The position numbers were made by a program, and so were the translations under genes. The notes beneath the pieces are model-generated. The model saw nothing but the letters and a program-made list of their open reading frames with translations. It was not told the origin of the DNA and made no database searches. DNA of 64,000 bases from Linnemannia hyalina (lineage: Eukaryota > Mortierellomycota > Mortierellomycetes > Mortierellales > Mortierellaceae), in NCBI GenBank assembly GCA_019671135.1, contig JAHRHY010000002.1, positions 372,001-436,000 on the forward strand, in the 5' to 3' direction. Below, piece by piece: positions 51,837 through 63,738 of this stretch (the first letter of the stretch is position 1; the number at the start of each line of letters is the position of its first letter).

Positions 51837-52286
51837 GAGATGAGAAGATCGACCCACGGATCTTAAGCGCGTCCAATGAGGAGGAGATGTTGAACTTGTT
51901 TCAGTTCCTTGAAAGAAGAGAAGAATAAAAAAAAAAAAAATGTAACCCAATCATGCGACGTTCTCTAGGCTTGAGAATCTCAAAAAGACAAGGCAAATCC
52001 TGGTTATGTCAAGCACTCGCTGGTCTTATCCTTCTCGATCTAACAAAAGATCTGAAAATGGATCGCAAAACTCACAGGTACACTCGATCCTGAGGCGTGT
52101 CTGTTGTGGAATCTGCTGTTGTTTATTATATCATGCGCAGCGCCCTCATATCTATTATGTATGTTGCGTTGTCGGCTTTGTCGGACTCTGTAACTCCAAT
52201 TGTCCATTGCCGCCGACGCCGCTGGGATTTTTTTGTTGGTTGACCTGCTGCTGATGGGGCGTGTCAATAGAATCAATCGCCTGTTT
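51837..52286. other. Convergent 3' region, RasGEF and riboflavin kinase
   Basis: It holds the 3' UTRs of two convergent genes. No additional gene is seen. Confidence 0.5.
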
Positions 52287-53441
52287 TTACAACTGCAAGA
52301 AGAGGGGATCCTCCTTGAAGGCAGCATATTCAGGACGCTCCAAGGACCGGTGTGCGACCTCGATGTCGATGTTGATATCCTCGATCAATGCCTCTATTAG
52401 ATTTCGATAACATAAGAATAACGTGGGAAGGGGAAAGGAGGGGGTCAGCAACCAGATGATAAAGATTACAAACGAACCACATGGGAAATAAATGTATCAT
52501 CGTGTAATCATTTCGCACTCCTCCTTCATCCTGTCTGCGCTTTGCGCATTCACTCCAGTTGGGGGACGGCGGCAAAAAGAAGATAACGAACAAAAAAAAA
52601 TCAATTGAACTCTCAAAGCAACCCAAGCTACCCATCCCAAAACATCGCTCCCGCAAAACATAAAAAAAAAAGCAAAAAAAAAGACCTTACCAAGGGTAGT
52701 ATAGTCAAGTTCGGGCCGAATATACCCCAACACAACAACCCTCAACTCATCTCCATAAAAGTCCCGGTGAAAGTTATGCATGATATGAACTTCGGCCGAC
52801 TTTTTCTCGTTCTTGTAGAATGGGTTCCAGCCGAGGGACATCACCATTGGGTAGACGGTTGCTGGGCAAGAAGTTGCTAATGATGAGCTTGACGAGGATG
52901 CTGATCGGGCGACTGCGTTGGTTCCTGTTGTTGAGGGGAGGGTTGAGGATGGGGTTGAGGAAAGGGTATCATTGGAGGTGGTGGTGGTGGTATGGGAATC
53001 GGGTGTTGTCCGGACGACGACTTGTGCCCAGCCGTAGTAGATCCCTGTGACCAACTTGTCTTCCTGTGCCGCGATCGCCTCCTCTGGCAAGTTAGCTATC
53101 ACATACGTAAAACAGAAAGATAAGGACAAAAGGAGAGATATGGTCAGGTTTTTTTTCCAGAGGTAAAAAGTACCAATCAGTACTAAAAGAAAAGGTTCAA
53201 CAAGAGTGAAAAAAAAAAAAAAAACTCAAGGAAGCATACCAGTGGGAATACCGAGGTCCTTGCTTCCACGTCCAAAGCCCTTGATGACGGTGCCGTTCAT
53301 CTTGATGGGGTAAGGTGACTCAGGAGTAGGTCCACCTGCAATCTTTGCTCGGGTTGACGCTGAGGTCGAAGTCCTGATGGGTGCTGCTGGTGGGACTTCT
53401 GCAGAGGCAGCACAGCTGTTACTGTCGTGTGATGTAGTCAT
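52287..53441 (-). CDS. FMN1: Riboflavin kinase
   Basis: Three exons, 53441-53240, 53095-52691 and 52393-52287, give 237 aa. The enzyme phosphorylates riboflavin to FMN with ATP. Family motifs include [19 protein letters not shown] joined across the first intron to ANLPEE (the nucleotide- and metal-binding PTAN), [53 protein letters not shown] with the conserved FYG, and [15 protein letters not shown] near the end. A Ser/Thr-rich insert of about 50 residues (about 95-145) interrupts the core between two strands and is longer than usual. The first ~40 residues are low-complexity. It is convergent with the RasGEF gene. Confidence 0.95.
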
Positions 53442-53928
53442 TATGTCCTGTGATGTTGTTTGTTGGTGGTGGTGAGAGTGGGGAGTGTTGATGGTTGTTG
53501 ATGAGGAAAGAGGAAAGAAAAAAAAGAAAAGAAGAAAGGGAAGGCCTCTCCGTTTTTTTAAAGTGTAAAGAGGCGGAAGAGGTGTGATGACAAAACGAAA
53601 AAGTAAAAAAAAAAGTAGTTCTGTCAGAGGGCAAAGAGAGTTTTTTCTATCGGTTTCTCTTGCCCTAAGATGGCAGGGAAGATGAGTAACGTCGGCGTTG
53701 CGGATGGCTCAATTCAATTGATCCATTTTTCGATCCGCCTCTAAAAGCCACCTCCCTTCTTCACAGCCGATCACATTTCAAAACGATTTCGCACAACCGC
53801 AGAACACAATTGTTTCTTTTCGCTACTCTTCTTTATTTGCTCTTTATCGAATTCAAAAGAGGAACAAAGGTGCGAAAAGAAAAGAGCAGACAGTCTCGAT
53901 ACCGCCAATATAAAGATACCGTCATCCC
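53442..53928. other. Intergenic region upstream of riboflavin kinase
   Basis: It contains the riboflavin kinase promoter and a purine-rich (on the plus strand) leader, plus the 3' UTR of the cystathionine gamma-synthase gene. Nothing else is seen. Confidence 0.5.
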
Positions 53929-56455
53929 CTAGACCTCAGGGATGGCGTCAAGGGCCTCTTGGAAGCCCTGCAACAAAACATCCATGTCCTCCAGCCCAAC
54001 GGCAACACGGATCAAGTTACGATCAATCCCGAACTGCGCCGCCCAATCAAGTTCATAGTAATGTGCCAAGATCGTGTAAGGGCAAGCCAACGTGAAGTTG
54101 GTGCCCAGAGAAGGACCCTTGTAGAAGGGCAAGGCATCAAAGAATGGGATAGCACCTTCGTTGGCCTTGAACACGACCGAGAACAGTCCTCCGTACCCTG
54201 CACCCTCGACCTTGTGTGTCAGGTAGTTGGCCGTTGTCACATACTTAGGGTAGTAAACCTCCTTCACTATTCGTGCATAAGGCAAGACATCGATCGTGGT
54301 TAACAATTGACTTCAAAAAAGGGGTATTCGCTTCAAATGCGGAAAAGGCATGTGAAAAACAAAATGGTACCTTTAGGATGAGTACGCAAGAACTCGCAGA
54401 GGGCCTCAGTGTTCTCGTCAATGCGAGCAATACGGGTTTGGAAGGTACGAGAGTTGCGCTCCATGAAGATGGCGTCCTCGACCCACATCAAGTCCTCGTA
54501 TTCGCGGCTCATCGCATCCTTCAACCCCTTATAGAATTGTCTCTGCGGGTTCAACACCAAACTATTTTAAAAAACAAAGAACATGACAATGAATTAATTG
54601 TCAAGTTGGTACAAGCATCCGTACACACAAACAACCAAGAAAACACCCTTGACAATGACTGAATAGATTCAAAATTGTACCTGCCACCCATGACGTTGCT
54701 GTCACCGCTAAAGATCTTGGAGAGGGACGAGACGACAATGTCGGCATACTCGAGGATGCGGACGTTGACAAAGTTGCCCAAAGTCTCATCGACAATGATC
54801 ATGAACCCATACTTGTCCGCCAACTGACCCAGGCGGACCAAATTCGACGACTTCAGCAAAGGGTTGGAAGGGAACTCACAGAAGACCGCCAAGATCTTGT
54901 CCTCCTCCGCAACACCCTCACCCAAAGTCTTTTCGAGAACCTCCTTCTCCAAGGCATCAATGTCAGAGTCCTCGCCGTTGCCATAAAAGTAACAGCCTGG
55001 CCCAAACTTCTGGAGGACCTTCAACGAATCCGTGTAGGGGAAACCGAAACAAACCGACTTGCGAGTGGGGAACAGGGTCAAGGCGATACGATGAGCGTTG
55101 TAAATCGCCGACATGCCCGTGGGGTAGAGGTACACATCATCCTCGGTCACATAGCCCGATCCGGCATGGTGAGCCACCTGTGTCGCAATACGACGACGAA
55201 GAGCCACCTTGGCCTTGGGAGCAAAGGACAGGTCCAGGTTACGTCCATAGCGTTCCTCGACATAGACCTCATAGTCTCGGCTGTCGATTCCGTCAGCCTC
55301 CTCCTCAACAGGTCGGTCCTCCTCATCCACATCCTGGCCAACTTTCTTCTCACCCTGCAACTGAATCGATGCAACGCCGTTGGCGAGATCTCCTGAGGGC
55401 GATCCGTTCGACGACGAGGTCAAAGCAGTCTTAGTAGCAGTGTAGTGGCGGTTACCGCGGGGCATACGGATCGCACTCTTGGAGGCGTTCAAAACAGCAG
55501 CCGTAGCGGCCTCCTGCTGCTCCTCCTCGGCCTTGTTGAGGCTCAACCAACGAAGACAGAAAGTAGCCAAGCGGGAGGTGACAATGTCTCCAGCGTGCTG
55601 CCAGAACTGCTTGGCGAACGAAGAAGCCTCCTTGGGGAAGAAGGTCGCAAAGACCTTGACCTGCTTGAGCCCGCCTGGCTTCAACTCGGACGAAGGTGCC
55701 TGGATCGTAAACTCGACAATCCTAACTCCTCCTGCACCAGCTCCTCCTGTGTGGGGCGTGGGAGTCGAGTCATCGGTCGAGATAGTCGGGACGTAATAAC
55801 GTTCGACAAAGTGACGACAGCGCTCGGCGACGCGTCGGGATGGCCAGAGGAAGCAGCTCTCCGTGGGCTTACCGTACTTTTTCTCGCAGATTCCGATCAG
55901 CTAAAAGGCAAAAGGGCAGTTGAGGAGAGGGAGGTTGGTAAAAGGTGAGAAAAATTACGGTGGCACAAACAGCGAACAAGCGACCATGCAGTGTGGATCG
56001 TTCCCATCACAAAACATATCGAAACCATCGTCGAGAATCAATTCGTCAAGAGCTGAAAATGTCGCCACCAACACACCATATACTCCAAGCTCCGATCCGA
56101 CCAGAAAGAAATAACAGATCAGCTCTGTTTCTTTTGCCATTTTCAAATGTCAGAAATGACAAACAAGAACCTTGTACCAACCTACTCCACTCCTTCTAAT
56201 CTCCCCCAACAACCACAAGCAACCAACGCCAGAACAACAAATTACCTCCTTGACTTTCAAGCTAACAAAGAAGCGGGGGTATCCCGAGACCATGGCATTG
56301 ACAACGCGGGGAGCACCCTCCTCGTAATCGACATTGTCGCGGAAGGTGGGCAATGAAACCGAGATCGCATGGGGAACGTTGGGGACGGGGGATCCGAGAG
56401 GCGCCTGTTCGGGGCGGATTCCTGCAGCTGGGGTGATATGACTAGTTGAGGTCAT
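53929..56455 (-). CDS. Cystathionine gamma-synthase (fungal STR2/met-7 type)
   Basis: Four exons, 56455-56246, 55900-54681, 54561-54371 and 54266-53929, give 652 aa. This PLP enzyme of the Cys/Met metabolism family joins cysteine to an activated homoserine to give cystathionine. The PLP lysine lies in SSLSKIFSGDSNVMGG (Lys465). Also visible are LYPTGMSAIYNAHR, FPYTDSLKVLQKFG, CEFPSNPLLK, the IIVDETLGN strand with the PLP-binding Asp, and the C-terminal IRVAVGLED. The first ~280 residues form an N-terminal extension ahead of the PLP fold, as is usual in fungal STR2-type enzymes and longer than bacterial MetB. It includes an acidic low-complexity stretch around 250-276. The frame is open upstream of 56455 but without a clear ATG. 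Confidence 0.93.
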
Positions 56456-57134
56456 CTTTTGGTTGAGAGTTGATTGGTAAAGGTGGGCGGTGTTGGGTTG
56501 TGAGTGGGTCGAAGGTGAACTGATTGTTGGTATTAGTGGTATAGAGGTGGTTGCTTTTGTGGTTGCTGTTGTTGGTGTAGGTGTGAACAAAAGTGTTCGG
56601 TGTTGGTGTAGTTGTGTATTGGTAGGTATTGTCTAGGTGGTATGTGTGCAGGTCCTGCAAGGGCGGAAAGTAATTGCGAGTTGAAGCAATGGAAAAAGGT
56701 TGTTGAAGTGAGATGGCGACTGAAGAAGAGAAGAACAAGGGCAGTGTGTTGTTGTGGAGAAGAGGAAAGAAAAACGAAACCCCAACGGCTCAAAGGGAGA
56801 CTTAAAGGAAAGGGTTCATCCACAGACCGTTCATATCCTATCGACCGAAAAAGAGTCAGCATCGATTCACGGTGTTCACACACCAACCAATTGACTCACC
56901 TTGAACCTCTAAATCGCGTGATTGGCTGCTGATCGTCCTCTGATCGCACCCAGAAAGTGACTGGCTTCCATACCTGCAAGTTTGCAACACGTTCAAGTTC
57001 GAAAATGCGATTTTTCTCGCAACCCACTTCCTTGCACTTCCCGTCTTCGCCACTCATTTCTCTCTCTCCATATGATACTATGCCCACAGTCAATTCTCAA
57101 TAAACACGTTACTGTCATTATTTATTGTTGAGAC
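56456..57134. other. Intergenic region upstream of cystathionine gamma-synthase
   Basis: It holds the synthase promoter and a CA/CAAC-rich leader on the minus strand. A short open frame, 57057-56900 on the minus strand, ends at a GTGAGT donor and reads like coding sequence; see findings. The AATAAA of the upstream protease lies at 57121-57126. Confidence 0.5.
57121..57126 (-). terminator. Poly(A) signal AATAAA, aspartic protease
   Basis: AATAAA on the minus strand lies 8 nt past the stop codon. That is unusually close, but it fits a gene end here. Confidence 0.45.
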
Positions 57135-60100
57135 TTACAGCCCCGAGAACAGGAGCATGGTCGTGACAACTGTAGTCATTCCCGCGTAGAATACCGCATG
57201 GCTCTAATAAAAAAAACACGCACACAAGATACGAAAAGGAAATAAAAAAAAATTAGCGCTAACATCCCCTATACATTTCTCTCCCACTCGTCAGCCCTCG
57301 CACTCGACTTTTGCAAGAAAGAAAGAAAAAAAAACTTACCCCAATCTGCACAGAAGCAGAGCTATTATCTCCATTCGATCCACCACCGCCGGTCTGTGTC
57401 CCATTAGAATTATTCCCCTGTCCCTGAGGTTGGTTGGACAGGTTGGGAAGTAAGGTGATATTGGATAAGGTGTTGTAGACATTCGACGGCTGAGCAAACC
57501 CAATCGTCAGACTCCGGTAGTCATACACACTGTACACATTCTTCAAAAACGATGCACCCAATATCCAGTCCTGTTAGTCAACCCCGCGCGCAAAAAAAGA
57601 GAAAGATAATAAATGGAAAGAAGAAAAAAAAAAAAGACGTTAGCACTGAATGTTGGTTCTAGACATTTTGTTTTTCATTCATGAGATAAGGAAAAAAAAA
57701 TGTGCTTACGGTATTTGAGGACGATGAAGAGACATCGATCGCACTCTTGCAGTACTCGGCATATCCTGGGATCCGGAAGAGGACTACCAACTCTTCTGCG
57801 GGGACACGGAACTGTTGTCCTGCAATCGTAAAGTTCAAGTCGCCCACACTGGTGTTACAAGGCAGAATCCATCCCACTTGTGGCGCCTATATATTAACGA
57901 GTTGAAAACGTGTTCAAGGATTAGCTTGTTGGCCGTTTGTTTATCTATACGTTAAAGTGATTGATGAGGGTGACAAGGCATGAGCGCTTACCTCGATGGC
58001 CCCTGGTATATATTCGTGAAAGACGGACGCGACCTTTGTGGGAACAATAATCAGAGAGGTGCCTAATGTTGTGACCGAAAAAAGGACAAAGACTAGCGCG
58101 TTAACTTCACGTATCATCCAGTTACTTGCTCCTCAACAATGCAACCCGTCTAAGCAAAAATGAAACGTACCAGAGTCGATCAAGGCATTGCCAGAGAGTC
58201 CAAGACTCTTGCCGGCGATCGAGACGCCATCAAGCTTGATCCTCCACGAAGTCTTGTCGATAATGGGCACCCACGTAAAGTTGCCCACATACTTAGTGGT
58301 GTCCACACCTCCAAAGATAACCGCCCCTCCAGATCCTTCGTTGGCGCCGCCCATCCGTTGACGACCCAACCACATCGACACAATCGGCTGTGTCAAGTTT
58401 TTTCGGCTTATCATCGTTTCCACCAGTGTAGAGTATCCTATTTTTCGCATTGACAGATGTCAGTTAGCCCACGACTCCAGGAAAATAGTCAAAGACAGAG
58501 CAGTGACCTGAACCTGGCATAGCATACTGCTTTCAATTTCTCAACTTGCCCTAGTTGTTACCTTTGATGTTGGCGACTGCTCCAAAGCCCAAACCGATAA
58601 CACCTTCAACGCCCTGCTTGGCAATCGTCGAATCATCCACCGCTGCCAACCCAAACGACTGGTTTGCAATCTTGGTTCCTGAAAGCGTTACGGAATCCTA
58701 ATAATAAGAAAGATAAAACCAAACAAAAAACAAAGGGTACATAAAATGGACGACGTTAGAGACAAAATGCCGTCACCGTTATTCAGGTACCACTTCGTAT
58801 CAAATTTCCATTCCGGTAGCGATTGGGCCTTACGATGACGGTGACTCCGCTGACATGAGAACCGTCCCCATACTTGACATCGAATGGCTTGTTCTCGGCA
58901 CGGTATGTACTAAGAGCAGATGGAATTGACGGAGAATAAAAAAAAGTAAGGATTTCATACTGGACATTGTAGACTTTCGACAAACAAACAATTGCAAGTG
59001 CAAGTTTGTTAGCTGGTATAGGAAACAAGACTTACGTCGAGGCGGTGCTGTTGTATCGGATTAGGGTCAGGCACACGGGTGTGACACAGGCCTGAGCAGG
59101 CACCCACATATCACTGCTACCCGTATCAAACACCATAGTGAAGTTCTGAGGCGGAGTTCCTAGCTCAATTGTGCCTATGAGAATATAAAAGGTCGGAAGG
59201 AGAAGCGAGGATCAGAAGAGTGCATTGACAGATATTCTTTGCGTGACAAACAAAACAACAACTGACCGCTTCGATTAGGAAAGAAGGGGAGGATACTCAC
59301 CGATGTACTGAGAAAGACAGGTAGAGTCATTTGGGCGATCGACCGTGCGTCAATAAGAGGAGAATCGGAGGTGATGATAGTCGCGCAAATGCGAGACGTG
59401 TTTGTTATTGTTGTTATTGTTGTGGTGGTTTTTTGATTTAAGATCAAGTAACAGTGCCATCAGACGTTGGACAACATAGACAAAGAGGCATGCAGGGGAC
59501 AAGGAGTGAGAGAAAGGGGAGATGAGAGAAAAGTGGAGACGGCAATTAGTGGTGTGAGGACTGTGAGCATCAGAAATTAAAAATAACATAGTTGGCACCC
59601 GTGGAGCACACCTCAATTGATAAATAGAGAACATGAGAGGGAAGGTGAGGGCGAAGAGAAGGCGAGAAGAGAGTGGAACTCGATGAAGGTAAAACTGGAT
59701 AAAGGCGAACCAGGAATAGGATCGGTGGGGGAATAAAGTGTGGAACACAATGCATAGGCGTCATTTCTGCCCCATCCTCTCATCCAGACTTGTAGGCGAA
59801 GGCAACACTAGCAGAGACATTTAGGCTGTCGGTTGACGTGCAATAGTTCTTGTTGTCGGAGGTGAAAAGAAATGACGAGAGAAGTGTCGAAGGTACCCTT
59901 TGAAAGGTGCATCCTGCACGAGGAGGAAATGAGAGTCGAAAAGAACGACATGAAAAGAGCGTCGGGGGGTGAATTGTGGGCGAGGTGGGTACAGGGAAGG
60001 TGGATGAATGAGCGCCGTATGTGTGAAATAGCGCTGATTCAGAGTGGAAATGAAATTTGAGTAGTGTGTGGTAGTGTATACATACAACGGTGTCGGCACT

Positions 60101-60664
60101 GAGGTCCTGAAGAGGCACGCTGATAATGTTCGGAGTAGCCCGAACAAGACCCGGCGAGCTGTCACTGGTGCCATTGTTGCCTCCCTTGCTGGTAGCAGCA
60201 TGGGCCTTGGACGAAATCCCAATCAACCCATCGCCATTGCTGCCACCTTCCTGGCTCGAGCTTGTTGATAATGAAGGGTTCCCACTTTTGGAGCTAGGGA
60301 ATTGGGATGCAGGGTTGGGATAGTAAAGGGTTGCGCCCTTGGGAGGCATGTAGATGCCCGTGGAACGTCGTTGCAGCACAACGTTGTGCTGTTCCTGTTG
60401 TTCTGTGGAAGATGAAGCGGCGGCGGCGGAAGAGAGCTCCGCAACCGAGGGAGTAGCAGAAGCGAGACTAGAACTGGAAGAAATTATGTCGGTGGATAGG
60501 ATAAGACTAGAGACCAGAAATAGAACACAGATGTGGCGGAACAACGAGGGGCTATTGTTGCTTCCATTGGGCCGGCTGAATAGGGTATCCCTTCTGCTCC
60601 TGCTGTTGATGGTATTGTTTGAAGAGGAAGGAGTATGGGTGGTGGTCGAAGAGGAGGAAGTCAT
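57135..60664 (-). CDS. Pepsin-like aspartic protease with C-terminal membrane segment
   Basis: Ten exons: 60664-60086, 59307-59301, 59174-59036, 58909-58834, 58697-58562, 58437-58171, 58062-57992, 57886-57710, 57570-57340 and 57203-57135, giving 583 aa. Exon 2 is only 7 nt. A hydrophobic signal or anchor lies at about residues 43-62, then a Ser-rich propeptide. The A1 protease domain starts near 194 with [21 protein letters not shown] (Asp212), has a YGDGSHVSG strand and the VIGLGFG loop, the second site ALIDSGTSLI (Asp400), and [18 protein letters not shown] Gly/Ser/Asn-rich linker follows and then a C-terminal hydrophobic stretch ([16 protein letters not shown]) ending at the stop, like a GPI signal or a tail anchor. 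By family it is a yapsin- or CTSD-like enzyme of the cell surface or secretory route. Confidence 0.92.
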
Positions 60665-61400
60665 GGTGACAATGACTTTGGTATGAATGAAATTGGTAGG
60701 TGGGCGTGATGCAGCGGCCTGGGCTGCGGCTGTTGGTGATGTCAAAAGTGTGAGGGATAGGAACAAGTGGCTGTTGTCCGATGAAGGCTGAGAAGGCGAA
60801 GAGTAAGGAATGAGGAGGAGGATGTGAGATCAGTTTGTGGAATGGATGGTGCTGTGTTGTTGTTGTTATTGTTGGTGGTTGGTTGGGTTGGGTTGGAGGG
60901 ACGCGTTGGTGGTCATGAAAGCGAGGGTGGAATGTGTGTGTGTGTGTGGATAGATGAGTGCAGTCGGGAAGAGGGTATGACTGAGAAAGAAGAGAAGAGA
61001 AGGGTGATGAGGATGCGAAGAAGAAGAAGACGCTGATACAGTGAGAAGAGGGGATGCCAGGAAGAGGGATGCCAATAAGAAGGGATGCGATGATGACAAC
61101 AGAGAACAAAAGAACATTAACAAACAACAAAGAAAAGGGAACAAAAGAGAAGAGGAGAAGAACGGTAACAGAAGAAAAACAAGAGGCGTTCATATCAGCT
61201 CCATGTGGAGTACGAGGGAATAAAGTCATCTACAACCCACTTGGACGAAATTACGAGAAAAAGTCTAACGCCCGACATGCCACAGAGATGCACCGGGAAC
61301 GTACACAGTTTTTTGTTTGTATTATTATTTTTCTATTACTTATTGATAATGACATATGGAAATGACTTGCAGAAAATGACAAACAAGAGAAGAAGGGCAT
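60665..61400. other. Intergenic region between protease and Frizzled-like gene
   Basis: It holds the protease promoter and the 3' flank of the receptor gene. The minus strand is C/T-rich with a GT/CA run near 60937-60948. No other gene is seen. Confidence 0.5.
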
Positions 61401-63738
61401 CTAAATAACATAGAACTCCTCATCCTGCTTCCCCGACCGCCTCCGTCCCCTACAACAGATCCACCCTGACAACTTCTCCCTCCATTCCTGCACAATCGAC
61501 CCTCTGAAAAACAACAAGAAAATCCACAACCCAGGCGTGGACACCAACCCCTCTGCAATCATCATAAACACAAAATTCGGCATATGTCCCGTCGCAAACA
61601 TCTTGCCACACTCTTCCTGAGACGCCGCACCGGACATGATACACAACTGCCAGGGAGTCATCCATGACATGTCAGTCTTCGTCCCCTGGACCAGGTAAAA
61701 TGCCCAGTAGACCAGAACACAGGAGGAGATGACGAGTGCCAATGCTGCGGCGCGCCATTGGATCCGGATCGCATTCATGACATGTCGGCGGTGAGAGATT
61801 CTTGCGGCGCGGCCGGAAGACAAGGTGGAGTGGGAGACTGTTTCAGAGTTCTCGGACTGGAGAGTGACGCGGATGATGTGGGCGAATGTGGCAATATGGA
61901 GGAGGATTGAGGGGACTACAATTACTCCCAGGGGGGCGAAGAGCAATGCATTGGAGCTTTCCATCGTTACCATGCACCTTTATAAGTGGAAAAAAATAAG
62001 AATGGTAGGAAAAGAACGCGACATTAGTTGAGGAACTGGAAATCATGCATACGATTGGGATAAACAACAGTCGAAATATGCCAGCAACTGAGATCGAACG
62101 GAGAGAAGGAACGAAAAAGAAAATGCAGAGACGTGCAAGGAAAAAAGAAGAGACACACTTGAAAAATATCAAAGTACTTACATGGAGGAGTTGTTCCATC
62201 CGAGAGACCGCGTAACAATTGCAATCGCAGCGAATGCCGCAGGGATAATCCACCCCAAAACATGCGCCAACCAAGCACGAGTCGACAACCAATTCGAGTT
62301 CCAAACCGTATGCAGATGCAAGTTCACAATAATTAACGACAGCCAGGCCGTAGTCGAAATCGCGCCAAACATCAAGTATGCGCCCTGGGCCTCACACAGC
62401 TTGTTGTTGTACGAAGTCGCGGGTGTGACACCATTGGCGGCACACTGGACTCGACTTGGGTTACCGTACGATGGCGCGACTGCAGAACTGAAGAGACATG
62501 CGGCAATGGCAGCAAATAGGATCAGGTTGCTCGGGTGCTGTAACTTACCCGGCAAGACTATGTAAGAGATGGCCAAGATGAGAGACAGAACGGCAGAGAT
62601 TCCTTTGAGAACATCGGTGATAAAGAAGCCCTTGTCGAGAATGCCGGGCTTGTAGAATGCGTTTGTTTGTGGGCAGGGCAAGCAGCATCCGCAGCCGCAG
62701 TTGTTATCGTCCGTGTTTCGAAGTCCACCTGAGCTCGCAAACTCTAGATCGGGAACAAATGGCGGTAGGCACGCTTCTAATGGTGCGGCGCACGTCATAT
62801 TGCTACTCTTGACTATCCGTGAGCAAAGATAGAGAAGGGAATGGGTCGGCATAGGTAAGTTGCACGCCATTACAAACGATGATTCAAAATCGTGAATACA
62901 ACCAACGATGACTTACATGGGACGCTGTTGCAAGAGGCATCAGGCTGAAAGGGCACGCTGCCACTGGGGTACATCTCAGTGCCTGAGACTGATTTTGAGC
63001 AGTCAGGCAGTGGATTTGCTGGGAGCATGTTGATTGACATGAGAAAGTCGACACTGGTTTGGCACGCATCGACGACTGCCTTGCATGTGGACTCGCAGGC
63101 AAAGAGGACATTATAGCTGTCACCTAATGAGTTGCAAACAAACAGTATAGCATTAATCTTCCAAGTCAACGCGTAAAGACACAACATGTCTATCGATGGC
63201 ATCTTGAATGCAGATGTGTGTGCATACCTTGCCCTGAAGAGACGGGTCGTGGGTATGCGGATGAGCAAGCATAGGAGAGGAATATGGAACTGCATGGATC
63301 AGGGAGACTCTTGGCCAGTTCGATACCCGATGCTGTCAGGACGCCTTCTACATCTGCAACAGTGGTGTTGTCAGGCACCCATACTTGGTAGTCGATGAAT
63401 CCTTTACAGATCGCTCCATCATACGGAACCACTTTTAAGAGCAAAGAATAGTAAGAGTTTGAGTGAGTTGAGGATTCATTCTTTCGAAGAACGAAATTAC
63501 GGCTATGGAAGGGAAATGCTGGCAAGAGTTGCGACTTTGATTGGATTGATCTGGAGGTAGCACAGGAATGAGATGAAGAGAACGATAGGAAAGAGAGAGA
63601 TATGAAAATGATCTCTGGAGACAAGGGCGGCTGTTTGTTAAGAGAGTTGCCAATATCTGATAGCGGCAATATGTACAACCGCGATCTTGCTTGAGAAATA
63701 TGAAGAGAAAAAAGTTGCTTAACCGACCGGACCTGCAT
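61401..63738 (-). CDS. Frizzled/Smoothened-like seven-helix receptor with Cys-rich domain
   Basis: Five exons, about 63738-63501, then 63431-63228, 63123-62917, 62812-62182 and 61977-61401, give about 618 aa. All borders have GT/AG and matching phase, but the first exon and its start are uncertain. An ectodomain of about 80-265 carries a Frizzled-type Cys-rich domain (DGAICKGF, FLSYACSSAYPRP, CESTCKAVVDACQ, then a CGCGCCLPCP cluster). Seven hydrophobic segments follow from about residue 280 (GFFITDVLKGISAVLSLILA, then LILFAAIAACLFSSA, and others). The sixth has CMVTMESSNALLFAPLGVIV, which aligns with the CYVGNQN...VAPL segment of animal Frizzleds. A basic cytosolic tail ends the protein. Fungal members are known as a group, but their ligand is not. 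No KTxxxW motif was seen. Confidence 0.82.
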
